Shown here piece by piece: positions 1-5,210 of a DNA stretch of 5,210 bases; within the stretch, counting starts at the first letter, position 1; each line of letters starts with the position of its first letter. The notes under the pieces are model-generated. The model was not told the DNA's origin. It was given only the letters and a program-made list of their open reading frames with translations, and did no database searches. The DNA is from an uncultured Collinsella sp. (GTDB lineage Bacteria > Actinomycetota > Coriobacteriia > Coriobacteriales > Coriobacteriaceae). The DNA is taken from positions 1 to 5,210 of the forward strand of contig UQUG01000095.1 in assembly GCA_900544205.1 (NCBI GenBank). Reading direction: 5' to 3'. Position numbers and translations under genes: made by a program.

Positions 1-15
1 GAGGAGTAAATCGGT

Positions 16-372
16 ATGCACGAGGTTGGCATTGTCAACGGCATACTCGATACAGTGATTCGCGCGGCGCGTGGGGCGGGGGCCTCGCGCGCCGTTTTGG
101 TAACGCTGCGTATCGGGGATATGACCGAGGTCGTGCGCGAGGCGCTTGACTTTGCGTGGGAGACGTTTCGCGACGAGGACCCGCTCACGCGCGGCTGCGA
201 GCTTGCCGTGGAGGAAGTCCATCCACAAAGCGAGTGTCTGGACTGCGGCGAGGTTTTCGACCACGATCGCTTCCACTGTCGCTGTCCCCAGTGTGGTGGT
301 GCCAACGTGCGCCTACTGCACGGCCGCGAGCTCGATATCGCGAGTATCGAAATCGAAACCCCCGACGATTAG
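16..372 (+). CDS. hypA: HypA, hydrogenase nickel-insertion metallochaperone
   Basis: Small (118 aa) cytoplasmic nickel chaperone that, with HypB, supplies Ni to the large subunit of [NiFe]-hydrogenases after the Fe(CN)2CO group is in place. The protein begins MHE, and His2 is the family's nickel ligand. The structural zinc site is visible as Cys74-x2-Cys77 and Cys90-x2-Cys93, separated by a short loop. An extra Cys88 makes the second knuckle C-R-C-P-Q-C. The C-terminal stretch GRELDIASIEIE (103-114) matches the typical HypA ending. Length is normal for the family. The start is supported by GAGGAG at 1-6, nine bases before ATG. hypB follows after 55 bases in the same orientation, which strengthens the call. 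The other maturation genes (hypC, D, E, F) and any hydrogenase genes are not in the window. Confidence 0.95.
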   Translation: MHEVGIVNGILDTVIRAARGAGASRAVLVTLRIGDMTEVVREALDFAWETFRDEDPLTRGCELAVEEVHPQSECLDCGEVFDHDRFHCRCPQCGGANVRLLHGRELDIASIEIETPDD

Positions 373-427
373 CCCGCTAGCCATCTAGTGATGGGGTATA
401 AAGGGGCCAAAGTAAGGAGCGCTAAGT

Positions 428-1111
428 ATGGCCGAGAAAACGATTGATATCGCGTCGCCGATTCTGTCGCGCAACGAGCGCCTGGCAGATCAGCTGCGTC
501 AGCGATTTAATGAGACAAATACCTATGTGATCAATGTGCTGTCGAGCCCCGGTTCGGGCAAGACCACCACGATCCTGGGCACCAACGAGCGCCTGCGCGA
601 CAAGGCTGGCCTGCGTTGTGCCGTCATCGAGGGCGATATCGCCTCGGACGTCGACGCCATCACCATGAAGGAAGCCGGCATGCCCGCCATCCAGATCAAC
701 ACGGGCGGCCTGTGCCACCTCGAGGGCAACATGATCATGGAGGCCGTTGACGCGTTCGACCAAGCTGTCGGCCTGGAGAATATCGACGTCATCTTTATCG
801 AAAACGTGGGCAACCTGGTCTGCCCGGTCGACTTTGACCTGGGCGAGAACCTGTCCATCATGATCCTCTCGGTGCCCGAGGGCGACGACAAGCCCATCAA
901 GTACCCGGGCATCTTCCAGCACGCCGGCGCGCAGCTGCTCAATAAGGTCGACGTGGCCCCGGCTTTCGATTTTGACATGGATAGGTATACTAAGACACTC
1001 GATGACCTCAATCCGCAGGCGCCGCGGTTTGCCGTGAGCGCGCGCAAGGGCGAGGGCATGGATGCCTGGTGCGATTGGCTCATCGGGCAGATCGAGCAAG
1101 CAAGGGCGTAA
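428..1111 (+). CDS. hypB: HypB, hydrogenase nickel-incorporation GTPase
   Basis: A 227-aa SIMIBI-class GTPase that couples GTP hydrolysis to nickel delivery together with HypA. The P-loop is SSPGSGKTT at 39-47. Switch and metal-site residues follow: Cys96-His97 in TGGLCHLEG, and Cys132 in the signature IENVGNLVCPVDFDLGE (124-140). These correspond to the G-domain metal site of the family. The conserved LSVPEGDDKPIKYP block is at 147-160, the guanine-specificity motif NKVD at 172-175, and SARKGEGMDAW at 204-214. It has neither the N-terminal CxxCGC nickel motif of the E. coli protein nor a histidine-rich nickel-storage stretch, so it is the short form. Family members often have Asp where Glu99 follows CHL. 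The start is set by AAGGAG at 414-419, eight bases before ATG. It probably shares a transcript with hypA. Confidence 0.96.
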   Translation: MAEKTIDIASPILSRNERLADQLRQRFNETNTYVINVLSSPGSGKTTTILGTNERLRDKAGLRCAVIEGDIASDVDAITMKEAGMPAIQINTGGLCHLEGNMIMEAVDAFDQAVGLENIDVIFIENVGNLVCPVDFDLGENLSIMILSVPEGDDKPIKYPGIFQHAGAQLLNKVDVAPAFDFDMDRYTKTLDDLNPQAPRFAVSARKGEGMDAWCDWLIGQIEQARA

Positions 1112-1154
1112 ATCGGCCGCCATACGGGCGGGCGTAGCCGCAGAGACACGAGAT

Positions 1155-1168
1155 AGGAGCCTCTTTTG
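1155..1168 (+). promoter_or_regulatory. Ribosome binding site fixing a TTG start for topA
   Basis: AGGAG at 1155-1159 stands six bases before TTG at 1166. Reading from this TTG gives MKLIIAEK, the expected first beta strand and catalytic Glu of the TOPRIM domain, so no later ATG can be the true start. A TTG start may lower translation of topA relative to the upstream ATG-started genes; that consequence is inference. Confidence 0.85.
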
Positions 1169-3760
1169 AAGCTCATCATCGCCGAGAAAAACGACGCCGC
1201 GCGTCAGATTGCCGAGCGGCTGTCCACGGGTAAGCCCAAAAAGGACAAGGTGTACAACACCGCCATCTACCGTTTTGAGTGGAAGGGCGAGGAGTGTGTG
1301 ACGATCGGCCTTGCCGGTCACATCCTTGCGCCCGATTTTTGCGACAGCGTGCTGTTCGATAAAAAGCTGGGCTGGTATTCGGTCACCGAGGACGGCGAGA
1401 TGCTGCCGGCCGACATGCCCGATGGCCTGGCTCGTCCGCCGTACGACACCAAGCGTAAGCCGTTCCTTGCCGACGGTATTTCCATCAAGGGCTGGAAGCT
1501 CGAGAGTCTGCCCTATCTTACCTGGGCGCCCGTCATCAAACTACCGGCTGAGAAGGAGCTCATTCGTTCGCTCAAGAACCTTGCCAAAAAGTCCGACAGC
1601 GTCATCATCGCCACGGACTTCGATCGCGAGGGCGAGCTGATCGGTTCGGACGCCCTCAACAAGGTGCGCGAGGTTGCGCCCGACCTGCCGGTCGCCCGCG
1701 CCCAGTATTCTTCGTTTACCAAGGCCGAGATCACGCAGGCCTTCGATAACCTCGTCTCGCTCGACCAGAACCTGGCCGACGCCGGCGAGAGCCGTCAGCA
1801 CATCGACCTCATTTGGGGTGCGGTGCTCACGCGCTACCTGACGCTCGCCAAGTTTGGCGGCTTTGGCAACGTGCGTTCCGCCGGCCGCGTGCAGACGCCG
1901 ACGCTTGCCCTGGTGGTCGAGCGCGAACGCGAGCGCATGGCGTTTGTGCCCGAGGACTATTGGCAGATTCGCGGCATGGGTGCCGCGCAAGGCGCTGCCG
2001 AGGACGATCGCTTTAAGATCGCGCACAAGACGGCGCGCTTTACCGACAAGGATGCTGCTGAGACGGCGTACGGTCACGTTGACGGTGCCAAGACGGCAAC
2101 CGTCGCCGCGGTGACCAAGCGCTCCCGCAAGCAGCAGCCGCCCACGCCGTTTGCGACCACCTCGCTGCAGGCTGCCGCCGCGGCCGAGGGCATCTCACCT
2201 GCGCGTACCATGCGCATCGCCGAGTCCCTCTACATGGCGGGCCTTATCAGCTACCCGCGTGTCGACAACACCGTGTATCCCGCGACGCTCGATTTGGGCG
2301 CCGTGGTGAGCGACCTGGCAAAGATCAACCCGGCGCTGGCGCCGGTGTGCAAAAAGGTGCTCGCCGGTCCCATGAAGCCCACGCGCGGCAAGGTCGAGAC
2401 CACCGACCACCCGCCTATCTATCCCACGGGCGAGGGCGATCCGTCCACGCTCGACGGCGGCCAGCGCAAACTCTACGACCTCATCGCCCGTCGCTTCCTG
2501 GCGACGCTTATGGGGCCTGCGACCATCGAGAACACCAAGCTCGAGCTCGACGTCAACGGCGAGCCGTTCGTGGCCTCGGGTGACGTGCTCGTGACCCCGG
2601 GTTTCCGCGAGGCGTATCCGTATGGACTCAAGCGCGATGAGCAGATGCCGCCGCTGGAGCAGGGCGATACGGTCGATGTGTTCGACATTAAGCTCGAGGC
2701 CAAGCAGACCGAGCCGCCCGCGCGCTACAGCCAGGGCAAGCTCGTGCAGGAGATGGAGAAGCGCGGCCTGGGCACCAAGTCCACGCGCGCGAGCATCATC
2801 GAGCGCCTGTACGCCGTGCGCTACCTCAAAAACGATCCCGTGGAGCCGAGTCAGCTGGGCATCGCCATCATCGATGCACTGACGCAGTTTGCCCCGCGCA
2901 TCACGAGCCCCGATATGACCAGCGAGCTCGATGGCGACATGACCCGTGTGGAGCGCGGCGAGGATACCGAAGAGCATGTCGTGACGCACTCGCGCGCGCT
3001 GCTGGCTGGTGTGCTCGACGAGCTGCTCAAGCACACGCAGGAGTTGGGCGACGCCATCAGCGACGCCGTCACGGCCGATGCGCGCGTGGGCGCTTGCCCC
3101 AAGTGCGGCAAGGACCTGGTTATGAAGACGAGCGCCAAGACCCGTGGCAGCTTCATTGGCTGCATGGGCTGGCCCGACTGCGACGTGACCTATCCGGTGC
3201 CGAGCGGCGTCAAGGTGAGCCCGCTCGAGGGCGAGGCAGCCGTGTGCCCCGAGTGCGGCGCGCCGCGCATTAAGTGCCAGCCGTTCCCCCAGAAGGCCTT
3301 CGAGATTTGCGTGAACCCCATGTGCCCCACCAACTACGAGCCTGACCTTAAGGTGGGCGAGTGCAAGGTGTGCGCCGAGGCCGGACGCCATGGCGACCTG
3401 ATCGCGCACAAGAGCGAGAAGAGTGGCAAGCGCTTTATCCGCTGCACCAACTACGATGACTGCGGCGTGAGCTATCCTCTGCCGGCGCGCGGTAAGCTCG
3501 AGGCAACGGGTGAGACCTGCCCCGAGTGCGGCGCCCCCATCGTGGTGGTCAACACGGCGCGCGGCCCGTGGCGCATCTGCGTGAACATGGACTGCCCGAC
3601 CAAGGAGAAGAAGCCCGCCCGCGGCCGCAAGACTACGACCAAGGCGAGCACGGCAAAGAAGACGACGGCGGCCAAGAAGACTTCGACCGCCAAGAAGTCG
3701 ACCGCCAAGAAGACTGCCGCGAAAAAGACGACCACCAAGAAGGCGGCCGCCGACAAGTAG
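1166..3760 (+). CDS. topA: Type IA DNA topoisomerase I, archaeal-like core, four zinc fingers, lysine-rich tail
   Basis: An 864-aa enzyme that relaxes negative supercoils by cutting one strand through a 5'-phosphotyrosine. The N-terminal TOPRIM domain (about 1-165) has the catalytic Glu7 in LIIAEK and the metal triad Asp151/Asp153/Glu155 in ATDFDREGELIG. Core motifs follow: SAGRVQTPTL (238-247), then ISPARTMRIAESLYMAGLIS running into Tyr363, the nucleophile, with Arg365. After these come HPPIYPT (415-421) and GLGTKSTRASIIERL (534-548). The opening, the SYPRVDNTVYP block and HPPIYP resemble archaeal topoisomerase I more than the usual bacterial protein, which opens with a VESPAKA-type motif. 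Residue 366 is Val where RTD is usual. Four C4 zinc fingers occupy about 644-810, followed by a Lys/Ala/Thr tail (814-864). The start is TTG, with AGGAG six bases upstream. It lies 54 bases after hypB and ends before a strong terminator. Type IA topoisomerase is certain; the archaeal-type subclass is judged by eye. Confidence 0.95.
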   Translation: MKLIIAEKNDAARQIAERLSTGKPKKDKVYNTAIYRFEWKGEECVTIGLAGHILAPDFCDSVLFDKKLGWYSVTEDGEMLPADMPDGLARPPYDTKRKPFLADGISIKGWKLESLPYLTWAPVIKLPAEKELIRSLKNLAKKSDSVIIATDFDREGELIGSDALNKVREVAPDLPVARAQYSSFTKAEITQAFDNLVSLDQNLADAGESRQHIDLIWGAVLTRYLTLAKFGGFGNVRSAGRVQTPTLALVVERERERMAFVPEDYWQIRGMGAAQGAAEDDRFKIAHKTARFTDKDAAETAYGHVDGAKTATVAAVTKRSRKQQPPTPFATTSLQAAAAAEGISPARTMRIAESLYMAGLISYPRVDNTVYPATLDLGAVVSDLAKINPALAPVCKKVLAGPMKPTRGKVETTDHPPIYPTGEGDPSTLDGGQRKLYDLIARRFLATLMGPATIENTKLELDVNGEPFVASGDVLVTPGFREAYPYGLKRDEQMPPLEQGDTVDVFDIKLEAKQTEPPARYSQGKLVQEMEKRGLGTKSTRASIIERLYAVRYLKNDPVEPSQLGIAIIDALTQFAPRITSPDMTSELDGDMTRVERGEDTEEHVVTHSRALLAGVLDELLKHTQELGDAISDAVTADARVGACPKCGKDLVMKTSAKTRGSFIGCMGWPDCDVTYPVPSGVKVSPLEGEAAVCPECGAPRIKCQPFPQKAFEICVNPMCPTNYEPDLKVGECKVCAEAGRHGDLIAHKSEKSGKRFIRCTNYDDCGVSYPLPARGKLEATGETCPECGAPIVVVNTARGPWRICVNMDCPTKEKKPARGRKTTTKASTAKKTTAAKKTSTAKKSTAKKTAAKKTTTKKAAADK
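3083..3601 (+). repeat. Duplicated pair of C4 zinc fingers inside topA
   Basis: Four cysteine knuckles in the TopA C-terminal region fall into an A-B-A-B pattern. Type A uses Cys644/647/666/672 and Cys733/736/760/766, each ending in a YPVP or YPLP turn. Type B uses Cys694/697/715/720 and Cys785/788/805/810, each with CPECGAP at the front and a CVN...CPT ending. The offset between copies is 89-91 residues for both types. An ancestral pair of fingers was therefore probably duplicated as a unit. Fingers of this family bind single-stranded DNA in topoisomerase I. Confidence 0.85.
3605..3757 (+). repeat. Low-complexity Lys/Ala/Thr repeat encoding the TopA tail
   Basis: Residues 814-864 are mostly Lys, Thr and Ala in units such as AKKT, AKKS and TKKA. 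The DNA repeats AAGAAG, GCCAAGAAG and ACGACC-like words. The tail looks like histone H1 or the basic tails of actinobacterial TopA proteins, which hold the enzyme on DNA. Repeats of this kind often vary in copy number between strains. Confidence 0.85.
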
Positions 3761-3787
3761 CGGCGCAGTCGGAACATTGACTAAAAC

Positions 3788-3826
3788 AAAAACGAGCGAG
3801 GACCTCAAAATCCTCGCTCGTTTTTT
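3788..3826. terminator. Bidirectional intrinsic terminator between topA and the convergent gene
   Basis: The stem AAAAACGAGCGAGGA (3788-3802) pairs perfectly with 3811-3825 around the eight-base loop CCTCAAAA. The right side runs into six T residues (3821-3826), ending plus-strand transcription 28 bases after the topA stop. The left side has an A-rich run (3783-3792), which reads as a T-run on the minus strand. The same stem can therefore end transcription of the zinc-ribbon gene arriving from the right. Confidence 0.93.
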
Positions 3827-3832
3827 ATCCAG

Positions 3833-3887
3833 CAGTTAGGGACGTTTCTTTTCTGCCGGCAGTTTAGGAACGTCCCTAACTGCCGGC
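3833..3887. repeat. Intergenic element with two overlapping, mutually exclusive hairpins
   Basis: CAGTTAGGGACGTT (3833-3846) is the exact reverse complement of 3869-3882, and the stem extends two more pairs with one G-T wobble (3847-3848 with 3867-3868). A second stem pairs GCCGGCAG (3855-3862) with CTGCCGGC (3880-3887) and continues through TTAGG (3864-3868) with 3875-3879 after one bulged T. The two stems share bases and cannot form together. The middle also holds the perfect palindrome CTGCCGGCAG (3853-3862). It lies between the terminator and the stop codon of the minus-strand gene, so it is probably non-coding. It looks like a REP-type or miniature mobile element; the family is not identified. 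Confidence 0.8.
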
Positions 3888-3904
3888 TCGGGAACGACAA
3901 AGCG

Positions 3905-4888
3905 CTAGTTCACTTCGACGGGTTTGGCGCCGGGATAGCGCTCCTCAAAGTCTAGGCGGTACTTATTGTCATTGGTGCCCGCCACGTTGTCGCGTGACAG
4001 CGGCGCCACGATCTCATTCTTGTGGTCCGCAGGCTTGGCGTATTTCAGGCTGATCTCCCAGGCATCACAGATTGCGTCAATGCGGTGGTCCAGGTCGTCA
4101 TACAGGGCGATGATGTCCTTCCAGGAGCTGTAGTTCTTGGAGCTCGTCGGGACGTCCAGGTCCTCGACGATGTCGTAATACTGCTCGATGGTGTCCTCCG
4201 TGCGCTCGGCGACGTCGGCGAGATTTTGACGGGTGGTTCGATCCTCTTCCAGATAGCTGCCGTTGAAGTTCTGTGCGCAGCCACGGACGTAGTTGTCGAG
4301 GTCTTCGAGCAGGTCGTAGTATTCGCTCAGGCGACGGTAGAGGTTCTGCTCGGAGAGCGTTGCTTCGCCGCCATCCTCGTCGTCATCGTCATCATCGTCG
4401 TACAGGCTGTTGGGATCGCCGAGAGGCTTTAGGTCATCGTCGTCGACGTCATGGTGCAGCTTAGCTACCTCGGCAGTCGTCTGCGTGGCGGCGTTGTCGA
4501 AAGGCTTGATCACAAAGAAAACGACCAGGGCGATGATGATCGCCACCAGCACAACGATAACGGCGATAAGCGGCCCGGTGCCGCTCTTTTTGGGAGCGGG
4601 GGTCTGTGGCGAGGCGGGCGCGTATGCGGGAGCCGGCCGCTGTTGGGGCGAGCCGCTCGCGACGGGTATGCGCTGCGTGGTCTCGACGGCCGCGGGGCTT
4701 GCGGCGGGGTCGGGGCGATAGGCGAGGGGGTCGTCCGCCTTGGCTTGCGGCGTATCAAGGGAGCCGGTCTGCTCAAAAGCGGGCTGGCTATCGCTCGCGG
4801 CTGTTTGCTCAACGGGTGCACCGCACGAGGTGCAGAACTTGGCATTATCTGCAAGAAGCTTGCCGCACGAGGCGCAATACCGAGACAT
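3905..4888 (-). CDS. Zinc-ribbon single-pass membrane protein of unknown function, with poly-Asp stretch
   Basis: A 327-aa protein not assigned to a characterised family. The N-terminus is a zinc ribbon: Cys5-x2-Cys8 and Cys19-x2-Cys22 in the form YCASCGKLL...FCTSCGAP. A Pro/Ala/Gln-rich linker (about 27-104) follows, then Lys-Lys and one membrane segment (about 107-127, IAVIVVLVAIIIALVVFFVI). Beyond it are an Asp cluster (147-152), seven consecutive Asp plus Glu-Asp (164-172), and an acidic, Tyr-rich, probably helical domain (about 178-290) ending in a polar tail. No N-terminal signal peptide is seen. Basic residues before the membrane segment suggest the zinc ribbon is cytoplasmic and the acidic domain outside. 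Binding of Ca2+ or cell-wall polymers by the Asp run is speculation. The gene converges with topA and diverges from tmk. Confidence 0.85.
   Translation of the reverse strand: MSRYCASCGKLLADNAKFCTSCGAPVEQTAASDSQPAFEQTGSLDTPQAKADDPLAYRPDPAASPAAVETTQRIPVASGSPQQRPAPAYAPASPQTPAPKKSGTGPLIAVIVVLVAIIIALVVFFVIKPFDNAATQTTAEVAKLHHDVDDDDLKPLGDPNSLYDDDDDDDEDGGEATLSEQNLYRRLSEYYDLLEDLDNYVRGCAQNFNGSYLEEDRTTRQNLADVAERTEDTIEQYYDIVEDLDVPTSSKNYSSWKDIIALYDDLDHRIDAICDAWEISLKYAKPADHKNEIVAPLSRDNVAGTNDNKYRLDFEERYPGAKPVEVN
4373..4399 (-). repeat. GAC/GAT trinucleotide run coding for an acidic stretch
   Basis: Nine codons on the minus strand read seven Asp, one Glu and one Asp, mixing GAC and GAT. The run lies just beyond the membrane segment of the zinc-ribbon protein. 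The imperfect triplet repeat could gain or lose units without shifting the frame. Confidence 0.8.
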
Positions 4889-4893
4889 TGCCA

Positions 4894-4900
4894 CTCCTTT
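4894..4900 (-). promoter_or_regulatory. Ribosome binding site deciding the start of the zinc-ribbon gene
   Basis: On the minus strand, AAAGGAG lies five bases before ATG at 4888. The frame is also open from GTG at 4906, but that start would put this ribosome site inside the gene and add six residues ahead of the zinc ribbon. The ATG at 4888 is therefore preferred. Confidence 0.85.
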
Positions 4901-4925
4901 CGCCACATTTCAATGCAATACGACG

Positions 4926-4931
4926 ATTATA
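4926..4931 (-). promoter_or_regulatory. -10 box of the zinc-ribbon gene promoter
   Basis: The minus strand reads a perfect TATAAT, 37 bases before the ATG at 4888. This predicts transcription starting near 4919 and a leader of about 31 bases containing the AAAGGAG site. No good -35 box is visible: the best candidate at 17-18 base spacing is TGATGG or GATGGG, near 4949-4955. That stretch nearly touches the arm of the inverted repeat that begins at 4957. Confidence 0.55.
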
Positions 4932-4956
4932 CCCAGCGCACAAAATTCCCCATCAT

Positions 4957-5025
4957 AAGTTGCGGTGAAATAGGGACTGTTTGGCGGTCTCAGAGCTTCA
5001 ATCAGTCCCTATTTCACCGCAACTT
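4957..5025. repeat. 69-base element with perfect 23-base inverted arms
   Basis: The left arm (4957-4979, starting AAGTTGCGGTG and ending TAGGGACTG) is the exact reverse complement of the right arm (5003-5025), with no mismatch. The loop is 23 bases (4980-5002). It lies in the 239-base gap between the divergent zinc-ribbon and tmk starts. There is no T-run after either arm, so it is not a standard terminator, and no open frame crosses it that resembles a protein. A miniature mobile element, a REP-like repeat or a regulatory stem are the main options. Confidence 0.9.
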
Positions 5026-5045
5026 TGGAAAGGCACCATTAGCCA

Positions 5046-5075
5046 TTGGGGACGCGCCGGACGCTGGGGTATCAT
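5046..5075 (+). promoter_or_regulatory. Possible promoter of tmk
   Basis: TTGGGG (5046-5051) and TATCAT (5070-5075) are separated by 18 bases. The -10 matches consensus at five of six positions and the -35 only at the first three. The predicted transcript would start near 5082 and have a leader of about 45 bases. TATATC at 5087-5092 is a weaker alternative. It sits just after the long inverted repeat. Confidence 0.35.
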
Positions 5076-5127
5076 GGCTTGGTTGATATATCTGCATTTA
5101 CGCGCCTTGTAGGAAGGGGCTGCGCCC

Positions 5128-5210
5128 ATGGCTTTTGAGCCCGCTCAACATAGCTTTATCACGCTCGAGGGCGTCGATGGCGCCGGCAAGTCCACGCAGG
5201 CGCGCCTGCT
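5128..5210 (+). CDS. tmk: Thymidylate kinase, N-terminal fragment cut by the window end
   Basis: The first 27 codons are present and the rest runs off the window. The protein would phosphorylate dTMP to dTDP with ATP, an essential step of dTTP supply. The fragment carries the family's opening beta strand and P-loop, FITLEGVDGAGKSTQARLL, from residue 10; Lys and Ser-Thr of the loop are present. The start ATG has AAGGGG at 5114-5119 (eight bases away), within AGGAAGGGG at 5111-5119. Residues 1-9 form a short lead before the P-loop strand, as is common. From memory, tmk often follows topA in actinobacteria and is followed by holB. Another P-loop kinase cannot be fully excluded from 27 residues, but the EGVDGAGKSTQ wording is characteristic. 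Confidence 0.85.
   Translation, partial: MAFEPAQHSFITLEGVDGAGKSTQARL

Noticed and set aside
381..394. Small hairpin CCATC-TAGT-GATGG in the hypA-hypB gap
   Set aside because: Only five pairs and no T-run; likely chance and too weak to call an attenuator or terminator.
397..402. TATAAA before hypB as an internal promoter
   Set aside because: No -35-like hexamer lies at 16-18 bases upstream, and the short distance to the ribosome site gives little leader; unsupported.
422..1321. 299-codon open frame on the minus strand opposite hypB
   Set aside because: It covers hypB and the start of topA, both unambiguous, and shows no family motifs; it is a shadow of biased codon use.
2195..3808. Long 537-codon open frame on the minus strand opposite topA
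   Set aside because: It mirrors the topA coding frame in GC-rich DNA, its product is Arg/Leu/Ala/Gly-rich with no recognisable motifs, and topA on the other strand is certain.
4022..4432. 136-codon plus-strand frame, Val/Leu-rich, opposite the acidic domain
   Set aside because: Its hydrophobic stretch is simply the complement of Asp codons (GAC/GAT read as GTC/ATC), so it is an artefact of the Asp-rich gene.
4957..5025. The long inverted repeat as an intrinsic terminator or CRISPR unit
   Set aside because: No T-run follows either arm, it lies between divergent genes with no transcript needing to end there, and there is a single unit without spaced direct repeats.
4451..5086. 211-codon plus-strand frame running across the zinc-ribbon gene start and the inverted repeat
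   Set aside because: It crosses the opposite gene's zinc ribbon, promoter and the repeat, has Gly/Arg-rich composition and no fitting ribosome site; the minus-strand gene explains the sequence better.

Overview
The window is high-GC, densely coded bacterial DNA. It carries hydrogenase nickel-insertion genes, a type IA topoisomerase with a lysine-rich tail, and the start of a thymidylate kinase gene. This set, the GC-rich codon use and the topA-to-tmk neighbourhood suggest an actinobacterium. A gut Coriobacteriia of the Collinsella type is my best guess, by inference from gene content and style only; no species marker is present.

Layout. Positions 16-1111 hold hypA and hypB on the plus strand, the pair that delivers nickel to [NiFe]-hydrogenase large subunits. 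After 54 bases comes topA (1166-3760, plus, TTG start). It encodes an 864-residue type IA topoisomerase whose core reads like the archaeal type of topoisomerase I. It is followed by four zinc fingers in two duplicated pairs and then a histone-H1-like Lys/Ala/Thr tail. The three genes point the same way with 54-55 base gaps and could be co-transcribed. A strong stem-loop with T-runs on both strands (3788-3826) ends topA and can also end the convergent gene. Next to it lies a compact repeat (3833-3887) able to form either of two overlapping hairpins.

On the minus strand (3905-4888) is a single-pass membrane protein of unknown function. It has an N-terminal zinc ribbon, a proline-rich linker, one membrane segment, a poly-aspartate stretch and an acidic helical C-terminal domain. 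Upstream of it is a perfect -10 box, TATAAT. Between this gene and the divergent tmk start (5128, cut by the window end) sits a 69-base element with perfect 23-base inverted arms (4957-5025).

How the parts relate. HypA and HypB work together. TopA (supercoil removal) and Tmk (dTTP supply) both serve DNA replication, and topA-tmk adjacency is, from memory, usual in actinobacteria. The zinc-ribbon membrane gene lies between them in the opposite orientation. The items most worth a second look are the two intergenic inverted-repeat elements, which share a TAGGGAC core, and the archaeal-like topoisomerase with duplicated zinc fingers sitting at an actinobacterial topA position.
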